Made by a program: the position numbers and the translations under genes. Below, piece by piece: positions 1 through 8,737 of a stretch of DNA of 64,000 nucleotides. The notes beneath the pieces are model-generated. The model did not search any database and was not told the origin of the DNA. It was given only the letters and a program-made list of their open reading frames with translations. The number at the start of each line of letters is the position of its first letter. The first letter of the stretch is position 1. This stretch comes from Candidatus Jettenia sp. GTDB lineage: Bacteria; Planctomycetota; Brocadiia; Brocadiales; Brocadiaceae. The stretch covers positions 2,881,659-2,945,658 of the forward strand of contig CP091278.1 of NCBI GenBank assembly GCA_021650895.1, written 5' to 3'.

Positions 1-567
1 TATATCCACTATTACAGCAGAAACAACCGATGTCCCGATAAAGGACTCTTTTTTTAGTCCTGTCCTGATCAAAAAAGCAGAACGCAGGGCGCCTTGCTGC
101 CCTGATAGTCCACCAAAGAATCCGGAAAGCGCTCCGCCGAGTGGAATATACCTCGGATGAAATCCGAGTTTTTCAAAACGTGGACTGAGTTCCAGGATTG
201 AGAACATTGCCAAAAGAGTGGCAATCGCCAGTTTTACGGCTGTAATGGTGAAGGTTTTTCCCGCAAGCTTGTATTCTGCAATGGGTTGAATATTCGCAAA
301 ATAGTTTAATAGCAATGCCCCGACAATGGCCATGATTGAGGCAGGAAGGGCAAACTTCAGTACTATTTTTAAATCTGCCATCCTGCCAACCAGCCCTAAT
401 TTGAAGATATTATTAGCCAGATGGACGATAGCAGTTGTTGCAACAGCTATTTCTATGGGGAAAAAGATCGCAAATGCAGGCATAAGGAGGGTGCCTAATC
501 CAAAACCAGAAAAAAGCGTTAAAGCAGAAACGATAAGTGCTACCGTGCAAATGATGAAATAAGCCAT
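1..567 (-). CDS. TauE/SafE family sulfite/anion exporter, C-terminus cut by window edge
   Basis: The minus strand is open from an ATG at 567 to the window edge (189 codons, no stop). The product is very hydrophobic, starting MAYFIICTVALIVSALTLFS, with glycine-rich helices (GFGLGTLLMPAF) and a later glycine-rich stretch (GGALSGFFGGLSGQQGALRS), the pattern of TauE/SafE (DUF81) permeases. Known members export sulfite, sulfonates or other small anions across the inner membrane. Only the N-terminal two thirds of a usual 250-residue protein is visible, so the substrate cannot be assigned. It is transcribed away from the repeat-rich gap on its right. The family call is fairly firm; the function is not. 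Confidence 0.75.
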   Translation of the reverse strand, partial: MAYFIICTVALIVSALTLFSGFGLGTLLMPAFAIFFPIEIAVATTAIVHLANNIFKLGLVGRMADLKIVLKFALPASIMAIVGALLLNYFANIQPIAEYKLAGKTFTITAVKLAIATLLAMFSILELSPRFEKLGFHPRYIPLGGALSGFFGGLSGQQGALRSAFLIRTGLKKESFIGTSVVSAVIVDI

Positions 568-894
568 GCATATTCCTTTCTGGGTATTTGAAGATATAAA
601 AAAATCCAGGCTGTAAAAACGTAGCCTGAAGTGGTCATATTCTTCATGCATTGAATCCCTGATAACCTCGATTATGTATCAATTTTCTTTTACAACCTCA
701 TCATACAATTCCTTTCGCTTGATTGTATAGGAATTTTCATTTTATTTATGTGGATTTTGGGATTATGAATCTGACATTCAAGATAAAGGCATTCGGGAAT
801 GACATGAAGAACCACAGATGCTATGGTAGATTCATTTCGTTTAATCTACCCTGCCTGTAATTCAATAATGAGTAGAGTGGATTAAGCGGAGCGA

Positions 895-1593
895 TAGTTA
901 CTCAAAATACTGTTGGATCGTAAAGATGGTATGGATAAGGGCAGTCCAAAAGGGTAGTAAGTGGGTAATATCATAATCCCCCTTGATCCCCCTTTAAAAA
1001 AGGGGGAAATGTGCAAGTGATTTAAGAAGTGGAGAAATGTATGAGTATTGAGAAAGTAGGAAATAATGAGGTTATTTCTTTCGTTTCGGAAAGAGGAAAG
1101 AGAATTAACAATTCCTGTATTTCCCCTTTGATAGAACTTCCCAAGCCCTTCCTTTTTAAAACACTCACCTATCTCCCCCTTTTCTCAAACATTCACATAT
1201 TTTTCCCCCTTTTTTAAACTTGTCCTTACCCGTATCTTTAAATACCACAAAGAACACGAAGTACACGAAGAATAAGAGAGTTCCAAATCTCAATAAATTC
1301 TTTTTATGATCGATCCCTTCTTGAGGCGAAGCAACACACCCCTACCTCAATTGTAAAAGCGCAAAATCTTGCTTCTCTACGTTCTTCTTTCTTCGTGTAC
1401 TTCGTGGTTTACCTTGCTTCTACCTTCACTCTCTCCCTAACTTGTGGGTAAGGATAAGTTTTCTAAAGGGGGATCAAGGGGGATTACTTCTTCTTTGCTC
1501 TGCCCTGTGCTTTGGCTTGCCCGCAATGACTGTGAAAAGATAACCTTTTAGACAACTTCCGAGTCAGGTTTGCACTGTATTTTGAGTAATTAC
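895..1593. mobile_element. Non-autonomous element with terminal inverted repeats and 9-bp target duplication
   Basis: The left end (TTACTCAAAATAC at 898-910) and right end (GTATTTTGAGTAA at 1577-1589) are exact inverted repeats, with weaker similarity reaching further in. The 9-mer GCGGAGCGA lies just outside both ends (886-894 and 1594-1602). Joining the flanks with one copy of the 9-mer restores a hairpin with GTGGATT and AATCCAC arms, so the element seems to have landed in a palindrome. There is no transposase; the only notable open frame (1029-1217) lies in repeat sequence also found near 22 kb. The interior is a mosaic of smaller palindromes. A related copy lies at 21550-22321. Confidence 0.6.
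1225..1462. repeat. About 240-bp dispersed repeat, second copy at 10540-10828
   Basis: From about 1230 to 1330 (ATCTTTAAATACCACAAAGA onward) and again from 1328 to 1460, this stretch is nearly identical to 10550-10826. The second copy carries about 45 extra bases, GTGAGTGTGAGTGAG and following, in the middle. It contains the frequent CTTCGTGTACTTCGTGG motif and its complement, which can pair. It has no coding potential. Here it lies inside the 895-1593 element. Confidence 0.7.
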
Positions 1594-1641
1594 GCGGAGC
1601 GAATCCACCAAAGGGACTGATCATTTCATAATGAAAATCAT

Positions 1642-1669
1642 TTGATTATTACTCCCTGTCTGATATAAT
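1642..1669 (+). promoter_or_regulatory. Probable sigma70-type promoter of argG
   Basis: TTGATT (1642-1647) and TATAAT (1664-1669) are separated by 16 bases, close to the housekeeping consensus. They lie about 65 bases upstream of the argG ATG in a noncoding stretch. A GGAG ribosome site sits 10 bases before that ATG. Seen by eye only. Confidence 0.5.
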
Positions 1670-1734
1670 TTCATTTTGAAATGGTCTTTTTCAAATCTAA
1701 GCATACATAATAAACGTTCTGGAGATTTATACCC

Positions 1735-3018
1735 ATGTCTGAGCAACGAAAAAAGGTGGTATTGGCCTATTCAGGCGGTCTCGATACCTCTGTGGCAATT
1801 AAATGGATTCCCGAAAAATACCATATGGATGTTATTACGGTAACTATCGATCTGGGTGCGGTAAAGGATCTTGATGCCATTCGGGAAAAGGCGCTAAAAA
1901 TCGGGGCTAAAAAGGCGATTGTGATTGACGCAAAGGATACTTTTGTTAAATATTTCATATTTCCCGCTCTGCAGGCGGGGGCCTTATATGAAGGGGTTTA
2001 TCCTCTGGCAACGGCTCTCGGCAGACCGCTTATTGCAAAATTATTAGCAGATGTAGCACTTGAAGAAAATGCAGATGCTGTGGCTCACGGTTGCACCGGG
2101 AAGGGAAACGATCAGGTGCGATTAGATGTATCTTTGCAGGTCTTGAATCCCCGGTTACAGATTATTGCCCCGGTAAGGGAGTGGAAGATGACCCGTGATG
2201 AGGAGATCCGATATGCCGAGGAACATAATATCCCCGTGGAAGCAAAGATTAAAAGCCCCTATAGTACGGATGAGAATCTCTGGGGAAGAAGTATTGAGTG
2301 CGGTGTCCTGGAAGATCCATGGGTGGAACCGCCAGAGGAGGTTTACAAATGGACAAAGAATGCAAAAGACACCCCTGACGAGCCCGAATATATTGAGATT
2401 GAGTTTGCAAGGGGTATCCCCATAGCAATTAACGATGAGGAGATGGACGGTGTTACCCTGATTAATATGTTAAATGCATGGGGAGGGAAGCATGGCGTTG
2501 GCCGCATTGATCATTTGGAGAACCGGCTTGTAGGCATTAAGTCCAGAGAAATTTACGAATCTCCCGCTGCTGTGATATTGCATACGGCACATAAGGCGCT
2601 GGAAGGTATGATTATGACAAAAGATGCCCTGAGATTTAAGGATATAATATCTGCCCAGTATGCGGATTTAATTTATAACGGGTTGTGGTTTTCTGCCTTT
2701 CATCAGGATCTCGTGGCTTATGTGCTGAGTAATCAGCGTCTGATGAACGGGACGATCCGTATGAGGTTATCAAAAGGGACCTGCACGGTAGTGGGGCGTA
2801 AATCACCGCTATCCCTGTATAATGAAAAGTTAGCTACTTATCAGAAAGAAGATACCTTTGATCATAGTGCATCTCTTGGGTTTATCAAGATATACGGGTT
2901 GCCTGTGAAGATACAGGCACAAAAGCAAATGGATATCCTTGCAGGCAGAGAGGCGTTACATCTGGATTCGATTATGCCGCCGAAGGTGAAATCGATACAT
3001 AAGTCCGGAGGCGAATAA
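1735..3018 (+). CDS. argG: Argininosuccinate synthase
   Basis: Catalyses the ATP-dependent ligation of citrulline and aspartate to argininosuccinate, the penultimate step of arginine synthesis, in the cytosol. The N-terminal pyrophosphatase P-loop AYSGGLDTS is at residues 11-19. The family blocks for citrulline and aspartate binding follow (AHGCTGKGNDQVR, then the SPYSTDENLWGRSIE segment). At 427 residues it is slightly longer than the usual 400, with the extra length at the C-terminus. The ATG has a GGAG ribosome site 10 bases upstream and a good promoter-like pair further up. No other arginine gene is adjacent; the radical SAM gene begins 11 bases downstream and is probably cotranscribed. 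Confidence 0.96.
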   Translation: MSEQRKKVVLAYSGGLDTSVAIKWIPEKYHMDVITVTIDLGAVKDLDAIREKALKIGAKKAIVIDAKDTFVKYFIFPALQAGALYEGVYPLATALGRPLIAKLLADVALEENADAVAHGCTGKGNDQVRLDVSLQVLNPRLQIIAPVREWKMTRDEEIRYAEEHNIPVEAKIKSPYSTDENLWGRSIECGVLEDPWVEPPEEVYKWTKNAKDTPDEPEYIEIEFARGIPIAINDEEMDGVTLINMLNAWGGKHGVGRIDHLENRLVGIKSREIYESPAAVILHTAHKALEGMIMTKDALRFKDIISAQYADLIYNGLWFSAFHQDLVAYVLSNQRLMNGTIRMRLSKGTCTVVGRKSPLSLYNEKLATYQKEDTFDHSASLGFIKIYGLPVKIQAQKQMDILAGREALHLDSIMPPKVKSIHKSGGE

Positions 3019-3028
3019 ACGTGAAATA

Positions 3029-4792
3029 ATGAGAGTGTTGTTACTATTCCCCCCATCCTGGCATCCTTCTCAGCCCTATCTGAGTTTACCGTCACTAACT
3101 GCCTTTTTAAGGCAACAGGGTATTCATGATGTTGTCCAGCGGGATTTGAATATCGAGTTGCTGGATATACTCCTTACCAAAGAAACCTGCAGTAAGTTTT
3201 ATCAAAAGATTATCGATGCCTTACGGCGTATGGATAATGCATGGGAGGCGCCCCGGCGGGGCGTCTCTACGAATTGGCAAGAAAAATATCAGGCATTGGC
3301 TCATGCATCGGAAGCTATTCCTGCGATAATTGATAAGATAGAGCCTGCGAAAAATACGTTGAGATCCGAAGGTTTTTATGATCTTGAGCGGTATATGGAA
3401 AGTGTTCACATTATCAATGAATCCCTCAGTCTCATGTCTGCCCTGTACTATCCCTCTTTACTGACTGCGCTCAGCAATGATATGCGGTATTCGGTATATT
3501 CTTCACAAGAAATTTTTCGGGCGCTGGACGATGAAGAAGAAAATATATTCCTCAATCTGTATAGAGATCACATTCTCTCTTCCATCCTCGATTTTCCTCC
3601 CGATCTGCTGGGTATTTCCATTACCAGCACTTCACAGATCATACCTGGATTAACCCTTGCAAAATTACTCAGGGATCGGAATAAAGAAATCTACATTACA
3701 ATAGGGGGAAGTGTTTTTACCAAGCTCATTGAAAACCTGAAAAAAATAGATAGCATGTTCTCGGTTGTAGACAGCTTTATTGTTTTTGAGGGTGAGCATG
3801 CCTTGCTGAAGCTTGTAGAACAAGTGGACGGCAAGCGGGATTTCCGGAAAGTGCCCAATCTGGTGTATCGGGAAAACAACGTTACGAGGATCAATGAGCC
3901 ATTTTATGCAGAAGATTTGAATGCGTTGCCTACGCCTGACTTTGATGGCCTTCCCTTAAAACTATATCATGCCCCTGAGTCTGTTTTACCGGTACAAACA
4001 TCGAGGGGGTGTTACTACCGGAAATGTGCCTTTTGCAATTTACATCTGGACCACAGGAATTTCCGGTTGCGTCGGACTGAATTGCTGATGGAAGACATCC
4101 GTACGCTTTCACAGAAGTATCATACACCGTATTTCTTCTTTACGGATGAGTCCGTTCCTATGAATCAATTGCGGGAGATATCACAAAACCTTCTGGAGAG
4201 TCGGCAGAATATCAAATGGATGGCGGGGGTAAGGTTTGAAAATGCCCTCGATAGTGATTTATTGGGGAAGATGGCGAAGTCAGGATGTCAAAAGCTGGTA
4301 TTTGGTCTGGAATCGTATAATCAGAGGGTACTGGATTTGATGAAAAAGGGGATTAAGACCGATGTGGTGAAAAACATATTGAATGCCTGTTTAGAAACGG
4401 GCATATCATTTCACCTCTATATTATCATCGGATTTCCGACAGAAACTGGGAAAGAGGCGCAAGAGACGCTTGATTTTGTGCTCACCAAAGAATATCTGGC
4501 TTCAACAGGTTTTTCCTGCTTGCCGTCTCTTTTTGGAATGGAGAAGGATTCTCCTATTACTCATAATCCTGAGAAATATGGATTGAGGAGCTTAATGGCT
4601 CCCGGGAATGAGGATTTGGGATTGGGCTATTTTTATGAAGTAGATCAGGGGATGTCTCCGGAAGAGGCCGAAAGAATGTATCATTATGTGATACGCCAGT
4701 TAAGCGAAAAGTTATGTCCATTTCCTTATAACTATTCTTTACCCGATGGGCTGCTCTATCTTACCCATAAAGCAGGGAAGGGATTTGAGTAA
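3029..4792 (+). CDS. B12-binding domain radical SAM protein
   Basis: A 587-residue protein with the B12-binding/radical SAM architecture. The N-terminal 260 residues hold a Rossmann-like cobalamin-binding region starting MRVLLLFPPSWHPSQPYLSL, with LLGISITSTSQI and ITIGGSVFT strands. The radical SAM core follows the sequence TSRGCYYRKCAFC. The three cluster cysteines (C328, C333, C336) have CX4CX2C spacing rather than the canonical CX3CX2C. Later core motifs include FFFTDESV and KLVFGLESYNQRVLDLMKKG. The substrate is unknown; relatives act in methylation, hopanoid or tetrapyrrole chemistry and many are uncharacterised. It starts 11 bases after argG, which may be only transcriptional convenience. 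Confidence 0.85.
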   Translation: MRVLLLFPPSWHPSQPYLSLPSLTAFLRQQGIHDVVQRDLNIELLDILLTKETCSKFYQKIIDALRRMDNAWEAPRRGVSTNWQEKYQALAHASEAIPAIIDKIEPAKNTLRSEGFYDLERYMESVHIINESLSLMSALYYPSLLTALSNDMRYSVYSSQEIFRALDDEEENIFLNLYRDHILSSILDFPPDLLGISITSTSQIIPGLTLAKLLRDRNKEIYITIGGSVFTKLIENLKKIDSMFSVVDSFIVFEGEHALLKLVEQVDGKRDFRKVPNLVYRENNVTRINEPFYAEDLNALPTPDFDGLPLKLYHAPESVLPVQTSRGCYYRKCAFCNLHLDHRNFRLRRTELLMEDIRTLSQKYHTPYFFFTDESVPMNQLREISQNLLESRQNIKWMAGVRFENALDSDLLGKMAKSGCQKLVFGLESYNQRVLDLMKKGIKTDVVKNILNACLETGISFHLYIIIGFPTETGKEAQETLDFVLTKEYLASTGFSCLPSLFGMEKDSPITHNPEKYGLRSLMAPGNEDLGLGYFYEVDQGMSPEEAERMYHYVIRQLSEKLCPFPYNYSLPDGLLYLTHKAGKGFE

Positions 4793-4828
4793 TTCAAAGT
4801 ATCATATGCTGAGTCGGTGGCATATCTA

Positions 4829-5256
4829 GTACACTGTCAATTTAATTTACTATAAGAGACTTTCTCGTATTTGTCATTGCGAGGGTATTGTCCGAAGCAA
4901 TCTCTTGAATAGTTTAGAAGAGATTGCTTCGGGAAAAAACCCCTCGCAATGACAAGATAATACCTTCTCTGTAAGCCGGTACCTGGGGTGGCACTGACAA
5001 ACTTTGTTTGTCAGTGTTTTGTAATCCATATCCATGTACGCAGGTAAATAAGCACGGACAAACGAGTTTGTCCGTGCCACCCGGTCTGGGGAGTTATCTA
5101 AAAACCTCACTGTTAGTATTGAGAATCATTTGAAGATAGAGAGGTTCCCGTACAGAAATAGGTTTTGAGATAGCTTCTGGAGAAATGCTCAACGTCTCGA
5201 TTCAATCGTGGACGATTGAGGCAGCCGTAGTATCATGAATCATCTTGATAGTGTAC
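4829..5256. mobile_element. MITE-like element 1 of a tandem pair
   Basis: The left end GTACACTGTCAATTTAATTT (4829 on) is mirrored at the right end, whose complement reads GTACACTATCAAGATGATTC. TA lies just outside both ends (4827-4828 and 5257-5258), as expected for a TA-inserting (Tc1/mariner or IS630-like) family. Inside is a GTCATTGCGAGG...CCTCGCAATGAC hairpin (4873-4953), then a palindromic stretch built on GTGGCAC(G/T)GACAAAC and its complement (about 4987-5085), and a TCAATCG/CGATTGA hairpin (5202-5219). There is no coding region. Confidence 0.6.
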
Positions 5257-5258
5257 TA

Positions 5259-5434
5259 GTACACTGTCAACTTAATTTATCATAATAGACTCTCTCGTAT
5301 GTGTCATTGCGAGGGGTATTTTCCCGAAGCAATCTCTTTTGAAATATCCAGGGGATTGCTTCGGATACTACCCTCGCAATGACACAGCCCCATGCAGTTG
5401 AACCGTATTATCATGAATTATATTGACAGTGTAC
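5259..5434. mobile_element. MITE-like element 2, abutting element 1
   Basis: A 176-bp unit whose ends match as inverted repeats over about 29 bases, starting GTACACTGTCAACTTAATTT and, from the complement of the right end, GTACACTGTCAATATAATTC. It shares the TA at 5257-5258 with element 1; the right flank is CA rather than TA. The body is a long stem with GTGTCATTGCGAGGG (5301-5315) opposite CCCTCGCAATGACAC (5371-5385). No transposase is present, so mobilisation would have to be in trans. Confidence 0.65.
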
Positions 5435-5527
5435 CAGGATGGAAAAGTTTGAAATAAAAAGGCCGTTTTCTGGTTCATGTAATTTCATAAGCCACTGTGC
5501 CGAATTGTTATCATAGGGAAAATATTC

Positions 5528-8500
5528 TTGTTAAAATCGATTAAGTACAAATTAATACTGATCTTTTTATTGTGTTCATTTATGCCATTATTATTGCTGC
5601 GTTTTATGGCATTTCCCAAGGCACAGAAAGATTTGGAAGAGGCTTTAATAAGAAACCTGGAAGGGGTGAAACAAAAGCAGGCAGAAATTTTAAAAATGTG
5701 GTTTCGTGAGCGAAGACACGATGCAAAGATCATCAGCAGGAACATTTCTGCCATGCTAGGAAAGAATAGTAACGATAAGGGGGATGATTTCCGGAAACTC
5801 TACGATTATATGGAGATGTTGAGAGCAGAGTATGGATACAAAGGCATATCTATTACCTTGCGGGATGGAATCATACTCGCAGCTACGGAAAAGGAATGGG
5901 TTGGTTCCAATATTGTAAGTTATGATTATTGCAGAGAAGCCCTGAACGGAACTGTTTTTATATCCAGGATTCAACTTTTTGCTCAGCCGGGAAGTAAGAA
6001 CAAGGAGAGTAATAGTGGCGTCCCAACGATATTTATCTCTGCTCCGCTTGTAGATTCCAATAGCGTTACCATAGGAGCGGTCATTCTCCGGATGGATACA
6101 GCATCTCTCAGTGACATCATGAGAAGTGCAGAATTGGGAAAAACAGGGGAAACTTTTCTTATCAACAGAGAAGGATACATGCTGACAGAATCAAGATTTG
6201 CAGATGAGTTAAAAAAGACAGATCTGATTCAGCGAAGAACTTCATTGGAGTTAAGAATAGCGAATCCCCATACAGGGATGCTTACCGATGGAGCTCAGAA
6301 ATGTCTGAGTTGTAACGACGGATACGATGCAGAGGGTTATATAAATTACGATGGTAAGAAGGTCTTGGGCGCGTGGTGCTGGATTCCGGAATATGATTGT
6401 GGCTTACTTGCGCAAATTGATATTCATGAAGGATACGGAGCGGCTTATAATTTAAAGAAATTTGTTCTTTCAACCCTTTTGGTATTAGCGCTTCCCCTGA
6501 TACTGATTTCATTCTACTTTGGCAAAAGGATTTCAGCCCCTATTTTCAATATAACAGAAGTAACGAAAAAGATTGCGAGTGGCGATCTGGGACATCGGGT
6601 AAAAACCAGCAGCAAAAAAGATGAGATTAATGAACTGGCAAAGGCATTTAATGCGATGGCAGGTTCGCTTGAAGAAAAAACGATAAAATTAAGGAATTAC
6701 ACAACTGATCTCGAAAATACCGTAAAAGAGAGAACCCTTGAACTTCAGGAGACAACAAACTTTTTGAATAGTATCCTGGCGGGCTCTACGGAATATTCGA
6801 TTATTGCTGAAGATTTGCAGGGTAATATTCTTGCATTCAATGAAGGGGCGAGTCTTATTTATGGTTATAAGCCGGAGGAAATGATTGGGATAGCCAATGT
6901 AAGAATCCTTCACACGGATGAGGATGTGAAATCGGGAAAAGTAGACTCTATCTTAGAGGCAGCACGCAAAACGGGCAGATATGAAGGAGAAGTGATGAGA
7001 AAGAGAAAGAATGGCGATGTCTTTCCCGTTCATGTAACTTTTACCTTACGGCGTGATGAGATGGGGCATCCTATCGGATTTGTCGTAATATCGAAGGATA
7101 TTACGAAAGAAAAACTGGTGGCGCTGGAAAAGGAGATTATCAATAACATCAATAAGACGATTGCTTCTGGTTTACATATTAAAGGAATTTATACAAACGT
7201 TTATCATGAGCTAAAACGTATCATTGATTTTACCTGGTTAGGGGTGACGTGTTCTAACGATGGGGCAGAAGTTACGGAGGATTCTCATATTGTTCATGGT
7301 GTGCTATCTCCTGTAGACTGGTTAAACAGGAATCCATATCCGTTCGATACAACGGCGCAAGGTATTGCTGTGAAGACAGGTATGCCTGTTTTTGTTCCGG
7401 ATACGATTGAGAGTACGTATCTGATTGATCAGGAATTATCCCAAAAGGGTATCCGCTCTTACGTATGTGTTCCTTTAAAATCAAAGGGAATTACTATCGG
7501 AACCATTACGTTGGGAAGCAGAAAGAAAGGCGCTTTTACGGAAATGCACTTGAGTTTATTACATCAAATTACTCCGCAATTAGCTATTGCCATAGAAAAT
7601 GCCAGACTATTCATATTCATAAAGGAATCAGAGAAGAAATATAGAGATCTTGTGGAAAATGCACCGGAAATGATCCATGAGATTGGTCCCGAAGGGAAAT
7701 TTATTAATGTAAACAAAACAGAATTAAACAAATTAGGATACTCCCTTCAGGAAATGATGCAGATGACGCTTGAGGATATTGTCCCAAATGAACAGAAAGA
7801 AGAAATAAAAAGATATATGAAACGGATGGTTGAAACCGGAAGTGGTGAATTAGAGACGGTGTTTTTAACGAAAATGGGAAAAGAAATTAACGTCGAGATT
7901 AATGGGACAGGTCTTTATAATAACAAGACGAAAGAATATATTTGCACACGGGCGTTTGTACGGGATATTACCGAAAGAAAAAATATGGAGGAACAGGTGC
8001 GCCGGTCAGAAAAACTTGCCTCAATGGGCGAACTGGCTGCAGCAATTGCGCATGAGATTCGGAATCCGCTGGGTGCGATATGCAATTCTGTAGGAATTTT
8101 GGATGCCCACTTAAGAGTGACAGGTCAGGATAAGGATCTCCTGGAGATGATTGTGGGGCAATCAGAGAGACTGGACAGGATTATCAGTGATTTTTTAACC
8201 TTTGCCCATCCCCGGGAGCCTTCCTTTTCCCTGCAAAATATTCGGGAAGTAATTAAGAATACTATTTTTCTGTTAGAGCAGGATAGCCGATATACAGATC
8301 AGGTAGAAATAAAGGAGATTTATGAGAGCGTATTACCGAAAGTTTACCTTGATACCGATCTGATTCATCAGGTATTTTGGAATTTATTGATCAATTCCTT
8401 AGATGCTATGCCACAAGGCGGGCAGATCAGGATAATGGTGAGAAAAACAACCTTATTTTTGCGGGATGCAGTGGAAATTATCATATCAGATACGGGAGGA

Positions 8501-8728
8501 GGCATACCATCTCATGAATTGGATAAAATATTTGAGCCTTTCTATACTACAAAATCGGAAGGAACAGGGTTGGGTCTTTCTGTCGTTCAACGTATTATTG
8601 ATGATCATGGCGGAACGATAGATGTGAAAAGTAAAGAAGGCAAGGGGACGACCTTTTCTATTAAGCTGCCTGTTGGCCCTATGGGGAACGGAAAAGAGAA
8701 AATTAAAAACAATCTTTTAATGGGATGA
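5528..8728 (+). CDS. Membrane sensor histidine kinase (Cache-HAMP-PAS-GAF-PAS-HisKA-HATPase)
   Basis: A 1066-residue kinase starting at a TTG. Order: TM helix (about 7-28), extracytoplasmic double-Cache-like domain (about 35-310), TM helix (about 313-333), HAMP (about 335-390), PAS (about 410-525), GAF (about 535-690), PAS (about 695-810), HisKA with phosphoacceptor H842 in AAAIAHEIRNPLGAI, and HATPase with N box (FWNLLINSLDAM), G1 box (ISDTGGGIP) and G2 box (GTGLGLSVV). The sensor domain holds four cysteines (C259, C262, C284, C291); only the first is kept in the paralogue at 15829. It ends 9 bases before an NtrC-type regulator, its likely partner. The ligand is unknown. Confidence 0.93.
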   Translation: MLKSIKYKLILIFLLCSFMPLLLLRFMAFPKAQKDLEEALIRNLEGVKQKQAEILKMWFRERRHDAKIISRNISAMLGKNSNDKGDDFRKLYDYMEMLRAEYGYKGISITLRDGIILAATEKEWVGSNIVSYDYCREALNGTVFISRIQLFAQPGSKNKESNSGVPTIFISAPLVDSNSVTIGAVILRMDTASLSDIMRSAELGKTGETFLINREGYMLTESRFADELKKTDLIQRRTSLELRIANPHTGMLTDGAQKCLSCNDGYDAEGYINYDGKKVLGAWCWIPEYDCGLLAQIDIHEGYGAAYNLKKFVLSTLLVLALPLILISFYFGKRISAPIFNITEVTKKIASGDLGHRVKTSSKKDEINELAKAFNAMAGSLEEKTIKLRNYTTDLENTVKERTLELQETTNFLNSILAGSTEYSIIAEDLQGNILAFNEGASLIYGYKPEEMIGIANVRILHTDEDVKSGKVDSILEAARKTGRYEGEVMRKRKNGDVFPVHVTFTLRRDEMGHPIGFVVISKDITKEKLVALEKEIINNINKTIASGLHIKGIYTNVYHELKRIIDFTWLGVTCSNDGAEVTEDSHIVHGVLSPVDWLNRNPYPFDTTAQGIAVKTGMPVFVPDTIESTYLIDQELSQKGIRSYVCVPLKSKGITIGTITLGSRKKGAFTEMHLSLLHQITPQLAIAIENARLFIFIKESEKKYRDLVENAPEMIHEIGPEGKFINVNKTELNKLGYSLQEMMQMTLEDIVPNEQKEEIKRYMKRMVETGSGELETVFLTKMGKEINVEINGTGLYNNKTKEYICTRAFVRDITERKNMEEQVRRSEKLASMGELAAAIAHEIRNPLGAICNSVGILDAHLRVTGQDKDLLEMIVGQSERLDRIISDFLTFAHPREPSFSLQNIREVIKNTIFLLEQDSRYTDQVEIKEIYESVLPKVYLDTDLIHQVFWNLLINSLDAMPQGGQIRIMVRKTTLFLRDAVEIIISDTGGGIPSHELDKIFEPFYTTKSEGTGLGLSVVQRIIDDHGGTIDVKSKEGKGTTFSIKLPVGPMGNGKEKIKNNLLMG

Positions 8729-8737
8729 AAAAGAATT

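Noticed and set aside
1029-1217. Open frame of 62 residues in the first repeat island
   Set aside because: It lies wholly in a module repeated in inverse orientation near 22 kb where the frame is not kept; the end of the product is just translated CCCCTTTT repeats.
4793-5527. CRISPR array suggested by repeated hairpins
   Set aside because: Only two unequal copies with inverted-repeat ends and no regular spacers; they fit MITE-like elements.
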